64,000 nucleotides of DNA from Tessaracoccus flavus (GCF_001997295.1 NZ_CP019605.1:2666001-2730000), one strand, 5' to 3'. Counted from the stretch's first letter, positions 33,301 through 42,882 are shown. Program-made: numbers and translations. Notes: generated from the sequence alone by a model not told the origin.

Positions 33301-34235
33301 TAACTGGACGGGATGTTGACCACGGTGGACTGACCGGTGGAGCGGTCGTAGACCGAGCGGCCGGTGTAGAGGCGGTGGCTGAAGACGAACCGACCGCTTG
33401 AGCTGATGGTGGGCGCCTGGTCCTGGTTCGACAGGCTGCCTGGAATCACGCGAGTAGTGCCCGCCTCGACATCGCGGACGAAGAGGTAGCCGGGGTCGTC
33501 GCTGAGGTTGGAGGCGAACGACCGGAACGCGACGTAGCGGCCGTCGGCCGAGATGCTGGGGTCCGACGCGACGGCGCCGGCAGGCGACCCCGCGGTCGAC
33601 TTGCTGATGAGTTCGGTCTCGCCAGTGTCGAGGTGGTGGAGGTACACCTGGCCGAGCCCCTCGGTGGCCCCCTCCACCAGGTCCGTGGCCGATGAGAGGA
33701 ACACGACGTGCTTGCCGTCGCCGGAGATGGTGGGGCGTTCGCTGCGGCCGTTGGCGACACCACCGTCGAGGGATGCACTCACCAGAATGGTGGTGTTGGT
33801 GCGGAGGTCGCGGACGAAGACGTCTGCGGTGTTGTTGTCGTCTCCCGGGACGAGGTTGTTCGCGATCGAGGAGAACGCCACGCGGGTGCCGTCGTCGGAG
33901 ATGGATGGCCACAGACTCGTGCTGGTCGCCGCGCCGCCGGTGGCGCTGACGCTCACCAGCTGAGTGGTGCCCGCATCGCGGTCGCGGGCGTAGATGTCAA
34001 AGGTGGACGTCCCGCCTGGGACGAGGTTCGTCGCGCTGGACCCGAAAACGACGATGCGCCCGTCCGCAGACATGTCGATGCTGTGGCTGGTGCCGTTTCC
34101 CGGCGAACCACCGGTGCTGACGGACACCTTCTCCGTGCCTGGATCATCGGCGGACGCGGGCGTGAAGCTGACCAGCGCGGAGGCGAGCAGCGCCAGTGCT
34201 GCGGCCCCCGCCCACACACGTCGGGGGGCTTTCAT
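30387..34235 (-). CDS. Large LPXTG-anchored surface protein with PD40 propeller and HExxHxxxxxH metalloprotease motif
   Basis: The product has about 1282 residues. The signal peptide runs MKAPRRVWAGAAALALLASA to ASA-DD. Residues about 35-400 are TolB-like PD40 repeats (ADGRIVVFGSSATNL, SDDGTRVAFSSIANNL). An Ig-like segment follows at about 410-520. Near residue 860 is HELGHALNLRH, a metzincin-type zinc motif, with surrounding WETWGLSTTPDVD and DHKDLFVQYDVD. A CARDB-like domain (TVDLSLTAGG) precedes a Ser/Pro repeat of about 65 residues and a sorting signal LPHTG, hydrophobic stretch and RNRGHAR. The upstream frame to 34409 lacks a signal and is not used. Substrate unknown. Confidence 0.85.
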   Translation of the reverse strand: MKAPRRVWAGAAALALLASALVSFTPASADDPGTEKVSVSTGGSPGNGTSHSIDMSADGRIVVFGSSATNLVPGGTSTFDIYARDRDAGTTQLVSVSATGGAATSTSLWPSISDDGTRVAFSSIANNLVPGDDNNTADVFVRDLRTNTTILVSASLDGGVANGRSERPTISGDGKHVVFLSSATDLVEGATEGLGQVYLHHLDTGETELISKSTAGSPAGAVASDPSISADGRYVAFRSFASNLSDDPGYLFVRDVEAGTTRVIPGSLSNQDQAPTISSSGRFVFSHRLYTGRSVYDRSTGQSTVVNIPSSYATSWARWSDDERWLAVFIEDALRSGTYRLWVWDRLTGVAREESRTDGGAPVAEGSAGVPTFGPPAISADGGLVGFWSSSDGVAPGDVGGYRDVFVRDRGDLLGPNVRDVAVEPAAPQIEESFTITAVADDAARGGSIVAAAEYRVGSGDWQPMAAVDGAFDEQTEEVSAEFADGLLAGTTDVCVRAVDGQGNTSAPVCTGVEVGDISSPVAVTVVNVNSPSPPLYEPFARIDITGGEVAPDYNDPGYDSVDDPRVRSDVEGDGDLFATWGTEILTSTRVGIMMVDVGVVGPLESRVRLDLNPLPGATQLVFTVDLLTGEWWGVDGNGDEFRAPQSCIKAADAPEEGTLPGHVCLAVSTLSTSGDLDADGLFDSWETWGLSTTPDVDVEVDLPGWGATPDHKDLFVQYDVDDGALFTAGVEDGLVAVQEAFALAPVDAGGTPNPDGQPGIRLWIDSPAADPRLKLAGSTLALVDAPSICSVHDDAFYTVKNAVFDPARRWAFRWGFKGDPSECSSGGQAEIGGNDFLVLNKDRKTTWYGRPWPGGETFMHELGHALNLRHGGFENLNQKPNYPSLMNYRYSFALARPGAGDGFLDFSPVRAAEVQGQPLTRPTTILPPLDEGAVFQGELLTDEHEVELWWADLGCGLAIVDARSPFDVDPLRAGPTEAVRHSGINADPDELPDACTALRFDPPQVHRDHNDWAVVQLPFDSLSDLADGPTNPSDDEDLPTDEEIERLRELAATVDLSLTAGGPAEPVVGAAAITVEVSNLSPRPAGGAIVEVDVPDGLVLSGCDDDVCRFDALAGGAVAERPLTLTGPPGSHDLTFKVVGERILEEDPLNNTATVTVVFAEVEQSPSPSPSPSPSPSPSSSLSPSPSPSPSPSPSASPSSEPSPSRSTTPVPSSSATPQPTSTPTTPEPTAPVGTASPEPPSPGLPHTGTPDGGSGALAMLGMLVAATVGMSWLRNRGHAR

Positions 34236-34284
34236 GGCGTAACGGTACGCGACGAACACGCTCGTAGGAACAGTCAACTTGCCC

Positions 34285-34330
34285 TTGACAGCAACTGAAC
34301 ACACGTTCAGACTATTGAACATGAGTTCAG
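34285..34330 (+). promoter_or_regulatory. TetR promoter with two 16-bp operator boxes, leaderless start
   Basis: A perfect -35 TTGACA (34285-34290) precedes CTGAAC-ACAC-GTTCAG (34295-34310), a perfect palindrome. A second box, TTGAAC-ATGA-GTTCAG (34315-34330), includes the ATG start codon. The box centres are 20 bp apart. With a -10 near 34308-34313 the mRNA would start at the ATG. Self-repression by the TetR protein is strongly suggested. Confidence 0.75.
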
Positions 34331-34983
34331 CCGACCTCCAGGCGCACGCCCGCATCCGCGACGCGGCAATCCGCCTGTTTGGACGCCAGGGCGTCAAGGC
34401 GACGACCATCCGTCAGATCGCCGAGGAGGTCGGTGTCTCCCCGGCCCTTGTCATCCATCACTTCGGCAGCAAGGACGGCCTGCGCCGCGCCTGCGACGAG
34501 TGGATGATGGACCGCCTCACCGCCTCCAAGACCGCAGCGCTGAGCGGGCAAGAAGCGTTCCAATGGACGATGCGCGCGCAGGCCGAGTTCCAGCCGTTCT
34601 ACCCCTACATCGCGGCCTCGATCAGCGAGGGTGGCGACAACGCTGAGCGCCTGTTCGACGCCATGTGCCAGCTGACGCGCGAGATGTTCGCCGTCGGTGT
34701 CCCCGCTGGCACGCTGCGCAACCCCGCCGACCTCGAGGCCATGGTGACCGTGCTCGTCGCCTTCAGCCTGGGGGCCACGACCCTCGAACGCCAGGTGGCC
34801 CGACGACTCGGCGGCGCGACGATGTTCGACAGCGACGTGCTGCGGCGGTACTCGTTGGCCACCACTGACCTCTTCACCCACGGACTCTTCGCCGACTCAC
34901 GGATGCTCGACCAGCTGCGCGCGGCGTTCGGCGTCGACGTCCCAGGCGACGGCATCACCGACCCTGATCCCCCCGCCGCGTGA
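34321..34983 (+). CDS. TetR-family transcriptional regulator
   Basis: The 220-residue protein has an N-terminal helix-turn-helix (RIRDAAIRLFGRQGVKATTI, then VGVSPALVIHHFGSKDGLR) and a helical ligand domain. ATG 34321 was chosen because the domain begins directly after it and the promoter places transcription there. It is followed 35 bp later by an ABC exporter pair, so it probably represses its own exporter operon until an exported compound binds. Confidence 0.93.
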   Translation: MSSADLQAHARIRDAAIRLFGRQGVKATTIRQIAEEVGVSPALVIHHFGSKDGLRRACDEWMMDRLTASKTAALSGQEAFQWTMRAQAEFQPFYPYIAASISEGGDNAERLFDAMCQLTREMFAVGVPAGTLRNPADLEAMVTVLVAFSLGATTLERQVARRLGGATMFDSDVLRRYSLATTDLFTHGLFADSRMLDQLRAAFGVDVPGDGITDPDPPAA

Positions 34984-35018
34984 GCCCCTTCCCCCTCCCA
35001 CCCCAACCAAGGCACACC

Positions 35019-35909
35019 ATGACCAACGCCATTGAAATCAGAGACCTCACCAAGACCTTCGGCCGCACCGTCGCCCTCGACCGGCTCACACTCGACGTCG
35101 ACAGCGGACAGGTGCACGGCTTCCTCGGCCCCAACGGGGCCGGCAAGACCACGACGATCCGCGTCCTCCTCGGCCTGCTCCGCCCCGACTCCGGCGAGGC
35201 CCGGGTGCTCGGCGGCCACCCCATCCACGACGCCGTCGAGCTCCACCGCCGGATCGCCTACGTGCCCGGCGACGTCGAACTCTGGCCCCAGCTGACCGGC
35301 GGCGAGGCGATCGACGTGCTCAGTCGGCTGCGCGGCGATGCCGACCCCGCCCGCGTGGCCGAGCTCAGCGAGCGCTTCGACCTCGACCGCACGAAGAAGG
35401 GCCGCACCTACTCGAAGGGCAACCGGCAGAAGGTGGCGCTCGTCGCCGCGCTCGCCAGCAACGCCGACCTCTTCATCCTCGACGAGCCCACCTCCGGCCT
35501 CGATCCGCTGATGGAGGCGATCTTCCAGGACGAGGTGCGCCACCTCGTCTCCCGCGGGGCGACCGTGCTGCTGTCGAGCCACATCCTCGGGCAGGTGGAG
35601 GCGCTAGCCGACACCGTCTCGATCATCCGCGAGGGCGCGATCGTCGAGACCGGCACGCTCGATTCGATGCGCCACCTACGGCGCACGACCGTGCAAGCCA
35701 CGACCGCCCAGGCGCCGGACGGCATCGCCGAGATGCCCGGCGTCCACGACGTCCACCTCACCGGCGACCGCCTGACGATGGAGGTCGACGGCGAACACAT
35801 CGGCCCGGTCATGCAGCGGCTGACGACGGCCGGGCTGCGCTCGATCGTCGCCCATCCGCCGACGCTGGAACAGATGCTGCTGCGCCACTACGGGGACGCG
35901 GACCGATGA
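35019..35909 (+). CDS. ABC exporter ATP-binding protein
   Basis: The 296-residue ATPase has Walker A GPNGAGKTT, a Q-loop region VPGDVELWPQL, signature YSKGNRQKVALVAAL, Walker B LFILDEPTSGLDP and switch LSSHI. ATG 35019 gives the usual N-terminus MTNAIEIRDLTKTFG; a GTG at 34980 would overlap the TetR stop but adds a proline-rich tail unlike the family. It overlaps the permease gene by 4 bp. Confidence 0.94.
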   Translation: MTNAIEIRDLTKTFGRTVALDRLTLDVDSGQVHGFLGPNGAGKTTTIRVLLGLLRPDSGEARVLGGHPIHDAVELHRRIAYVPGDVELWPQLTGGEAIDVLSRLRGDADPARVAELSERFDLDRTKKGRTYSKGNRQKVALVAALASNADLFILDEPTSGLDPLMEAIFQDEVRHLVSRGATVLLSSHILGQVEALADTVSIIREGAIVETGTLDSMRHLRRTTVQATTAQAPDGIAEMPGVHDVHLTGDRLTMEVDGEHIGPVMQRLTTAGLRSIVAHPPTLEQMLLRHYGDADR

Positions 35910-37528
35910 GCCAGAGCCTGACCGCCACCGGGTCGCTGCTGCGCTTCGCCGCGCGCCGAGACCGGGTGAAGCTCACCATCTGGGTGGTCGCGCTGGCCGC
36001 GTTCGTGCCTTACATGATGTCGATCTACCGGGTGGTCTTCGCCAACCCGGAGGACCTCACCGTCATCACCGGGATGCTCGCGAACCCGGCCCTCACGCTC
36101 TTCACCGGTCCCGGCTACGGCACGACGGTGCCGCCGGAGGAGCTGACCCACCAGGTCATCTTCGGCAGCGTCTACTGGCTGTACCTACTGGTGTTCGTGG
36201 CACTGATGAACATCCTGCTGGTCTCGCGCCACACCCGGCTGGAGGAGCAGACCGGGCGCGCGGAGCTCGTCCGCGCGAGCGTCGTCGGGCGGTTCGCGCC
36301 GCTCACGTCGACGCTGCTGCTGGCTCTGGTGGCCAACGTCATCGTCGGTGTGCTCGCCGCGGCGGCGCTGATCGCCTTCGACAGCGACCCGTCGTCGTCC
36401 CTGCTCATCGGGGTCGCGACGGTGGGCCTCGGGCTCGTCTTCGCCGGCGTGACGACGGTGACCTCCCAGCTGAGCGCGTTCTCCTCGGCCGGCAGCGGCC
36501 TGGCCGGGGCGGTGCTGGCGGCGTCGTTCGTCATCCGCGGCGTCGGCGACATGGCCGCGGGTCCGGGGAAACACGGCACGTGGCTCTCGTGGCTTTCACC
36601 CCTGGCGTGGGCGCAGCAGACGCGCGTATTCGTCGACGATCGGTGGTGGCCGGTCGCGCTCCTCTTCGGCACGGCTGCGGTGCTTGTGACGGTCGGATTC
36701 GTTCTTTCGGCGCGACGCGATGTCGGCGCGGGCATCCTGCAGCCCCGGCGCGGTCGCGCGACGGCCCCCTCCTGGCTGCGCGGCCCGCTGACCCTGGCGT
36801 GGCGCATCCAGCGCTCGCAGTCGTTCTGGTGGGCTGTCGGCGCGACTCTCGCAGCGCTGATGTACGGCTCATTCTCGCAGGCGATGGTCGACGCGTTCGA
36901 GGATCTGCCGTCGATCTTCCAGCAGCTGATGGGCGGGGCCGATGCCGCGCTCGAGGGCTACTCGACGCTGACCATCACGATGTTCCGCACTCTCATCGCG
37001 ATCTTCGCGGTGATCGCGTGGACGAAGGTGGCGGCTGAGGAGACGGAGGGTCGGGCCGAGCCGGTGCTCGCCACCGGGGTCCGCCCGGCGTCCTGGATGG
37101 CTGGTCACCTGCTGGTGGTGGGATTGGTCAGCACCGCCCTGCTCCTGGTGACCGCTGTCACCTCCGGGCTCGTTGCGGGCGCGGTGACGGACGACTTCTC
37201 GCTGGTCGGGGACGCCGTGGCGGGCGCGGCGGCCGGCATCCCCTCGGTGCTGATCGTGCTGGGACTCGCCGCCGCACTGCACGCACTGGGCCCGCGGTTC
37301 GTGGTGTTCACCTGGATCCCGGTGATCGCCGGTGCGCTCATCGAGTTGTTCGGCGACATGCTGCAGGTCCCGACCTGGATCCGCCAGATCTCCCCGTTCG
37401 AGCACACCCCCGCCATGCCGGCAGAGGACTTCACGCTCGCCCCGGTGCTGGTGCAGCTCCTTGTCGCGGCCGCATTGATCGCGGTCGCGCTGTGGCGCTT
37501 CCCGCGCCGAGACATCCCCGGCCACTGA
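35906..37528 (+). CDS. ABC exporter permease (two six-helix halves)
   Basis: The 540-residue membrane protein has about 12 helices in two similar halves. The first half starts LLRFAARRDRVKLTIWVVAL and the second begins near LAWRIQRSQSFWWAVGATL (residue about 290). This long permease type pairs with TetR-regulated ATPases in actinobacterial multidrug or polyketide-antibiotic exporters. The substrate is unknown. Confidence 0.92.
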   Translation: MSQSLTATGSLLRFAARRDRVKLTIWVVALAAFVPYMMSIYRVVFANPEDLTVITGMLANPALTLFTGPGYGTTVPPEELTHQVIFGSVYWLYLLVFVALMNILLVSRHTRLEEQTGRAELVRASVVGRFAPLTSTLLLALVANVIVGVLAAAALIAFDSDPSSSLLIGVATVGLGLVFAGVTTVTSQLSAFSSAGSGLAGAVLAASFVIRGVGDMAAGPGKHGTWLSWLSPLAWAQQTRVFVDDRWWPVALLFGTAAVLVTVGFVLSARRDVGAGILQPRRGRATAPSWLRGPLTLAWRIQRSQSFWWAVGATLAALMYGSFSQAMVDAFEDLPSIFQQLMGGADAALEGYSTLTITMFRTLIAIFAVIAWTKVAAEETEGRAEPVLATGVRPASWMAGHLLVVGLVSTALLLVTAVTSGLVAGAVTDDFSLVGDAVAGAAAGIPSVLIVLGLAAALHALGPRFVVFTWIPVIAGALIELFGDMLQVPTWIRQISPFEHTPAMPAEDFTLAPVLVQLLVAAALIAVALWRFPRRDIPGH

Positions 37529-37554
37529 GCGCGCCAGAAGGGATATCGGCCCTC

Positions 37555-37636
37555 GACCCTCTGGAATTGCGCTCGATGGAGCCTCTCGGCGAGAGTCCCC
37601 GCTGAGAGGTGGCGTCGAGCGCAATTTCAGAGGGTC
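37555..37636. repeat. 80-bp palindromic repeat, right next to the DUF559 gene
   Basis: Arms GACCCTCTGGAATTGCGCTC (continuing GA) and its inverted partner ending TCAGAGGGTC differ at one position. The inner CCTCTCGGCG and CGCTGAGAGG form a second stem. The stop codon of the DUF559 gene (37627-37629) lies inside the right arm. Confidence 0.85.
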
Positions 37637-38499
37637 AACCGTATCCCGCTCCGCAATTCGGCCTCCCGGATCGCGTAGGCCTGCCTCAGCTGGGGTACCA
37701 GATCCTCGAGGCTTCGGGCTGTGAAGTGGAGCAGTAGCCATCCGTCGAGGGCCAGATCGTTCCACTTCTCCCGATCGGCGATGAAGCTCTGGAGCGTCTT
37801 GTGGTGCTCCCAGCCATCGATCTCGGCCGCGAGCTTCAGATCGGGGACCGCGAGGTCGAGGTAGTAGCGCCGACCCCGGATCTCCACCGGATGGTTGGCT
37901 ACCCAACCCGGGACGCGGGAGCGGCGGAGCATCACGTGCGCCTCCCTCTCGAGTGGGGACCAGGGCTCGTCCCTGGATTCGGCGACCAACCTCGCGCGGA
38001 GGCGGTTGCCCCGCCTCCGCGGGGTGCAGTCCAACGCATGCCGCAAGTCATCCAGGGTGACCGCGGAGCGCCGGAGCGCCTCATCGATCGCGGTTCCCCC
38101 GAGGGTGTCGGTCAGGTCCAAGACCGTCAACGCAGGGTTGGTGATGAAGTGCTCCCCGTTCCAGATCTTGAGTTCGTGGGGGATCTCCCGCCGTTCGAAG
38201 GCGAACCCCCACCTCCGGATTGCTCCTGCCTGGGCCATTTGAACCGCGGGCACGTTCAGCTCCGGCCACCACGAGAGTCTGGCCGCGGTCTCCCGGACCA
38301 AGACTCCGTTGGGGTAGGTCTGCCGTGCCGCAGCGACCCGCAGTTCGAAAGACTCCGCCGTGCTGGCTTCGACGTAGCTGTCTCCGAGCAGCCTCACCAG
38401 TCGACCGACCGAAACCTGGTGCGCCACTGCGTGCTTGAGGCGGGGATGCTCCGATACCGACAGGAAGCCATGCCGGTCGAGCAGCGTGTCGATGTCCAT
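37627..38499 (-). CDS. AbiEi-like N-terminal / DUF559 Vsr-like nuclease domain protein
   Basis: The roughly 290-residue protein of a family common in actinobacteria has an N-terminal winged-helix-like part resembling AbiEi-type antitoxins (DTLLDRHGFLSVSEHPRLKH) and a C-terminal DUF559 domain of the PD-(D/E)XK fold (YYLDLAVPDLKLAAEIDGWE, HHKTLQSFIADREKWNDLAL, GWLLLHFTARSLED). ATG 38499 gives the usual length; the open frame to 38685 covers a palindromic repeat and is not used. No toxin partner is adjacent. Palindromic repeats flank it on both sides, and its last codons (IRLTL) and stop lie in one of them. Confidence 0.8.
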   Translation of the reverse strand: MDIDTLLDRHGFLSVSEHPRLKHAVAHQVSVGRLVRLLGDSYVEASTAESFELRVAAARQTYPNGVLVRETAARLSWWPELNVPAVQMAQAGAIRRWGFAFERREIPHELKIWNGEHFITNPALTVLDLTDTLGGTAIDEALRRSAVTLDDLRHALDCTPRRRGNRLRARLVAESRDEPWSPLEREAHVMLRRSRVPGWVANHPVEIRGRRYYLDLAVPDLKLAAEIDGWEHHKTLQSFIADREKWNDLALDGWLLLHFTARSLEDLVPQLRQAYAIREAELRSGIRLTL

Positions 38500-38564
38500 G
38501 TTCACAAGGAACACGGTCGACAGAACTCGGCCCTGATTTCCACGCACCGCCTGGGCTGTGGATA

Positions 38565-38656
38565 ACCCAGTGCACTCTCTCCTGTTGCGCTCGCGTGCAG
38601 GTCTGAGCGTGTGTTCACGCTCAGAGGGTGCGTCGAGCGCAATTCCAGTGGGTGAA
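38565..38656. repeat. Palindromic repeat on the other side of the DUF559 gene
   Basis: The right arm CGTCGAGCGCAATTCCAGTG is nearly identical to the copies at 37555 and 54352. The left arm (TCCTGTTGCGCTCGCGTGCA) has diverged. The inner TCTGAGCGTG and CACGCTCAGA pair perfectly. Confidence 0.75.
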
Positions 38657-38808
38657 CCGGCGACTCCATGATTTGGTCCTACCAAAACCGCCTATCGGCG
38701 CATCATTGCTTGCCGCGACCAGCGGCTAGTCACCCCCGAAGGCATCCGCAACCCTCCTCTGGTCTAGGCTCTAAGGGTGGGTGTGAGCCCCGAGAAAGAC
38801 GGAGAGCG

Positions 38809-40680
38809 ATGAGCGATCAAGCTACAAGTGCGGCCGACATCAGCCTGGCCGCGGACTTTCAGACCCCCTCCCTACCTGACTGGGAGAAGGAGGTCCTGAA
38901 GGTCCTCAACCGGAAGCGCCCTGAGGGCAAGGAACTGAGCATTGAGCAGGCCTACCAGCGCCTGACCAGCACAACGGTGGACGGGCTCGAGATCAAGCCC
39001 CTCTACACCAAGGATGATGTGGACGACGACCTCGGGTTCCCGGGTGTCGCGCCGTTCGTCCGCGGCACCACGGTGCGTACCGGCGCCATGGAGGCCTGGC
39101 ACGTTGCCCAGATGCACGACGACCCCGACGCCGCCGAGACCCGGCGCGCCGTCCTCGCCGACCTGGAGCGCGGCGGCACTGCCGTCTACCTCCGAGTCGA
39201 CCCCGACGCCGTGGCAGTGGCCGACATCCCGACGGTGTTGAGCGACGTCCTCCTGGACCTCGCCCCGGTCTACCTGACGTCGAAGACACAGCAGCTGGAG
39301 GCAGCCAAGGCCCTGGTCGAGCACTTCGCCGCCAGCGACAAGGATAAGGCGTCCATCAGCGGCAACCTCGGCATCGACCCGATCGGCGCTGCGGCGCTGG
39401 CCGGCACCGACGCCGATCTCACCGTGATCACCGAGGCCCTCGATCTCGTCAAGGACTTCCCGAAGGTCACCCCGCTGGTCGTCGACGCGACCGTCTACCA
39501 CAACGCCGGCGCCGGCGACATCCACGAGCTCGCCTACGCGGTGGCCGTCGGTGTCGAGTACGTCCGCGCGCTGGTCGACGCCGGTCTGAGCGTCGATGAC
39601 GCCTTCGGCAAGATCCTGTTCCGCGTCTCCTCCACCACCGACCAGTTCGCCACGATCGCTCGCCTCCGCGCCCTGCGCGGTCTGTGGTCGCGCGTCGGCG
39701 AAGTGCTCGGCGTCACAGAGGAGAAGCGCGGCGCGATCCAGCACGCGGTCACCTCGCTCCGGCAGATCTCGCGCGATGACGCCTACGTCAACATGCTGCG
39801 GGCCACCATCTCGACGTTCGCCGCTTCGGCCGGCGGGGCCGAGATCCAAACGGTCCTGCCGTTCGACACCGCAGCCGGCCTGCCCACCGACTTCTCCCGC
39901 CGGATCGCCCGCAACACGCAGGTGGTGCTCGCCGAGGAATCCAACGTCGGCCGCGTCAACGACCCAGCCGGCGGCTCGTGGTTCGTCGAGTCGCTCACCG
40001 ACCAGCTCTCCGAGAAGGCCTGGGCCGTGTTCCAGGGTCTCGACGGCGAGGGCTTCGCCGCCAAGCTGGCCGACGGCACCGTCAAGGCCCAGCTCGACGA
40101 GCTCAACGCCGCCCGTGCGAAGGCGCTCGCCACCCGCAAGGTGCCGCTGACCGGCGTGTCGATGTTCCCGAACTACACCGAGAAGCCGGTGGAACGGAAG
40201 GCCCGCCCCGACGCCCCCGAACTCGGCGGCCTGCAGGAACTCCGCGACTCGCAGGTCTTCGAGGACCTGCGCGACCGTTCCGCCAGCGCCCGCGCTGACG
40301 GCAATCCGCCGAAGGTGCTGCTGGCCTGCCTGGGCGCCCGTCGTGACTTCGGCGGCCGCGAGGGCTTCACCGCCAACCTCTTCCAGGTGGGCGGCATCGA
40401 GACCGTCGTCGCCGAGGGCAGCACGCCCGAGGACTTCGCCCGCCAGCTGGGTGAGAGCGGCACCACCATCGCCGTTCTCTGCTCCAGCGCGAAGGTCTAC
40501 GCCGACCAGGGCGTCGCCGTCGCCGAGGCGCTGCGCGCGGCCGGCGCCGAACAGGTCCTCGTGGCCGGTCAGATCAAGGAGCTGGGCGAGGGCGGCGACG
40601 CCGCTGTCGACGGCAACGTGTTCGACGGCATGGACGTGGTCGAGCTGCTGACCAACACCCTGAACAAGTTGGGAGCCTGA
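38809..40680 (+). CDS. mutA: Methylmalonyl-CoA mutase small subunit
   Basis: The 623-residue subunit forms a heterodimer with MutB and is not itself catalytic. Motifs include [39 protein letters not shown] and [16 protein letters not shown]; the C-terminal domain has the cobalamin-domain fold without the DxHxxG base. ATG 38809 has GGAG just upstream; the longer frame from 38668 is not supported. The stop lies two bases before mutB. The enzyme interconverts succinyl-CoA and methylmalonyl-CoA in propionate metabolism. Confidence 0.97.
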   Translation: MSDQATSAADISLAADFQTPSLPDWEKEVLKVLNRKRPEGKELSIEQAYQRLTSTTVDGLEIKPLYTKDDVDDDLGFPGVAPFVRGTTVRTGAMEAWHVAQMHDDPDAAETRRAVLADLERGGTAVYLRVDPDAVAVADIPTVLSDVLLDLAPVYLTSKTQQLEAAKALVEHFAASDKDKASISGNLGIDPIGAAALAGTDADLTVITEALDLVKDFPKVTPLVVDATVYHNAGAGDIHELAYAVAVGVEYVRALVDAGLSVDDAFGKILFRVSSTTDQFATIARLRALRGLWSRVGEVLGVTEEKRGAIQHAVTSLRQISRDDAYVNMLRATISTFAASAGGAEIQTVLPFDTAAGLPTDFSRRIARNTQVVLAEESNVGRVNDPAGGSWFVESLTDQLSEKAWAVFQGLDGEGFAAKLADGTVKAQLDELNAARAKALATRKVPLTGVSMFPNYTEKPVERKARPDAPELGGLQELRDSQVFEDLRDRSASARADGNPPKVLLACLGARRDFGGREGFTANLFQVGGIETVVAEGSTPEDFARQLGESGTTIAVLCSSAKVYADQGVAVAEALRAAGAEQVLVAGQIKELGEGGDAAVDGNVFDGMDVVELLTNTLNKLGA

Positions 40681-40681
40681 T

Positions 40682-42865
40682 ATGACTATCCCCCGTTTCT
40701 CTGACATCGAGCTGGGCTCGGGGTCGGCTCCCGCCGACGCCGCCGCCAAGTTCGAGGCCCTCACCGATCAGCTCGGCCACTCGGCCGGCTGGCAGACCCC
40801 CGAGAACATCCTCGTGCCGCCGATGTTCGGCGAGCAGGACCTGCAGAACCTCGACTTCCTCGAGACCATGCCCGGCATCCCGCCGTTCCTGCGCGGGCCC
40901 TACGCGACGATGTACGTCAACCAGCCCTGGACCGTGCGCCAGTACGCGGGCTTCTCCACCGCCGAGGAGTCCAACGCGTTCTATCGCCGCAACCTGGCCG
41001 CCGGCCAGAAGGGCCTGTCGATCGCATTCGACCTCGCCACCCACCGCGGCTACGACTCCGACCACCCCCGCGTGGCCGGCGACGTCGGCATGGCCGGCGT
41101 TGCCGTCGACTCGATCCTCGACATGCGCCAGCTGTTCGACAAGATCCCGCTGGACCAGATGTCGGTGTCGATGACGATGAACGGTGCGGTGCTTCCCGTG
41201 CTCGCGCTCTACGTCGTCGCCGCTGAGGAGCAGGGCGTCAAGCCCGAGCAGCTGGCCGGAACCATTCAGAACGACATTCTGAAGGAGTTCATGGTCCGCA
41301 ACACCTACATCTACCCGCCCACGCCGTCGATGAAGATCATCGCCGACATCTTCGCCTACACCAGCGCGAACATGCCGAAGTTCAACTCGATCTCCATCTC
41401 CGGCTACCACATGCAGGAAGCGGGAGCGACGGCCGACATCGAGATGGCCTACACCCTGGCCGACGGCGTGGAGTACATCCGCGCCGGCGAGTCGGTGGGC
41501 CTCAACGTCGACCAGTTCGCTCCGCGGCTGAGCTTCTTCTGGGCCGTCGGCATGAACTTCTACATGGAGGTCGCCAAGATGCGCGCTGCGCGCCTGCTGT
41601 GGGCGCGCCTCGTGCGGCAGTTCGGCCCGAAGAACCCGAAGTCCATGTCGCTGCGCACGCACTCGCAGACGTCGGGTTGGTCGCTGACCGCCCAGGACGT
41701 CTACAACAACGTCGTGCGCACCTGCGTCGAGGCGATGGCCGCCACGCAGGGTCACACGCAGTCGCTGCACACCAACGCCCTCGACGAGGCCATCGCGCTG
41801 CCGACGGACTTCTCCGCCCGCATCGCCCGCAACACCCAGCTGTTCCTGCAGCAGGAGTCGGGCACCACCCGCACGGTGGACCCGTGGGCGGGCTCGGCGT
41901 ACGTCGAGAAGCTCACCGAGCAGCTGGCCCGCAAGGCCTGGGAGCGGATCCAGGAGGTCGAGCAGGCCGGCGGCATGGCCAAGGCCATCGAGCAGGGCAT
42001 CCCGAAGATGCGCATCGAGGAGGCGGCGGCCCGCACGCAGGCCCGCATCGACTCCGGCCGTCAGCCGGTGATCGGCGTCAACAAGTACACCCTCGACAAC
42101 GAGGACGAGCTTGAGGTGCTGAAGGTCGACAACAAGTCGGTGCGCGGTCAGCAGATCGCCAAGCTCGAGCGCCTGCGCGCCGAGCGCGACGAGACGGTGA
42201 CCCAGGAGATGCTGGAGCGCGTCACGTGGGCGGCCGCCAATCCCGACGCGACCGACCCCGACCGCAACCTGCTGAAGGTGGCCATCGACGCCGCGCGCGC
42301 AAAGGCGTCGCTGGGCGAGATCTCCGATGCTCTGGAGAAGGTTTACGGGCGCTACACGGCGCAGATCCGTACGATCTCTGGTGTGTACAACAAGGAAGCC
42401 GGCGCGAGCGAGGACGTGGCGAAGGCCCGCAAGCTTGTCGAGGAGTTCGAGGCCCGCGAGGGTCGTCGTCCCCGCATCCTCATTGCGAAGATGGGCCAGG
42501 ACGGTCACGACCGTGGCCAGAAGGTCATCGCGACCGCCTACGCCGATCTCGGCATGGACGTCGACGTCGGCCCGCTGTTCCAGACCCCTGAGGAGGTGGC
42601 CCGCCAGGCCGTCGAGTCCGACGTGCACATCGTCGGCGCCTCCTCCCTCGCGGCCGGTCACCTCACCCTGGTGCCCGAGCTGCGCAAGGAGCTGGACAAG
42701 CTGGGCCGCGACGACATCATGGTGGTCGTCGGTGGTGTCATCCCGAGCCAGGACTTCGACGAGCTCCGCGAGCACGGTGCCGACGCGATCTACCCGCCCG
42801 GCACGATCATCCCGGCCGCCGCGATCGATCTGCTGACGAAGCTGAACGAGCGCCTCGCCGACTGA
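40682..42865 (+). CDS. mutB: Methylmalonyl-CoA mutase large (catalytic) subunit
   Basis: The 727-residue B12-dependent enzyme has an N-terminal TIM barrel binding the acyl-CoA ([39 protein letters not shown]) and a C-terminal cobalamin domain with DGHDRGQK, whose His609 would ligate cobalt. [10 protein letters not shown] and [11 protein letters not shown] are family motifs. It follows mutA immediately. It provides the carbon rearrangement of the propionate-forming Wood-Werkman cycle, consistent with a propionibacterium. A strong hairpin follows. Confidence 0.98.
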   Translation: MTIPRFSDIELGSGSAPADAAAKFEALTDQLGHSAGWQTPENILVPPMFGEQDLQNLDFLETMPGIPPFLRGPYATMYVNQPWTVRQYAGFSTAEESNAFYRRNLAAGQKGLSIAFDLATHRGYDSDHPRVAGDVGMAGVAVDSILDMRQLFDKIPLDQMSVSMTMNGAVLPVLALYVVAAEEQGVKPEQLAGTIQNDILKEFMVRNTYIYPPTPSMKIIADIFAYTSANMPKFNSISISGYHMQEAGATADIEMAYTLADGVEYIRAGESVGLNVDQFAPRLSFFWAVGMNFYMEVAKMRAARLLWARLVRQFGPKNPKSMSLRTHSQTSGWSLTAQDVYNNVVRTCVEAMAATQGHTQSLHTNALDEAIALPTDFSARIARNTQLFLQQESGTTRTVDPWAGSAYVEKLTEQLARKAWERIQEVEQAGGMAKAIEQGIPKMRIEEAAARTQARIDSGRQPVIGVNKYTLDNEDELEVLKVDNKSVRGQQIAKLERLRAERDETVTQEMLERVTWAAANPDATDPDRNLLKVAIDAARAKASLGEISDALEKVYGRYTAQIRTISGVYNKEAGASEDVAKARKLVEEFEAREGRRPRILIAKMGQDGHDRGQKVIATAYADLGMDVDVGPLFQTPEEVARQAVESDVHIVGASSLAAGHLTLVPELRKELDKLGRDDIMVVVGGVIPSQDFDELREHGADAIYPPGTIIPAAAIDLLTKLNERLAD

Positions 42866-42882
42866 TCCCCAACCGGCACCAC

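Noticed and set aside
38872..40764. 630-residue minus-strand frame opposite mutA
   Set aside because: Antisense shadow of mutA with biased composition and no family features.
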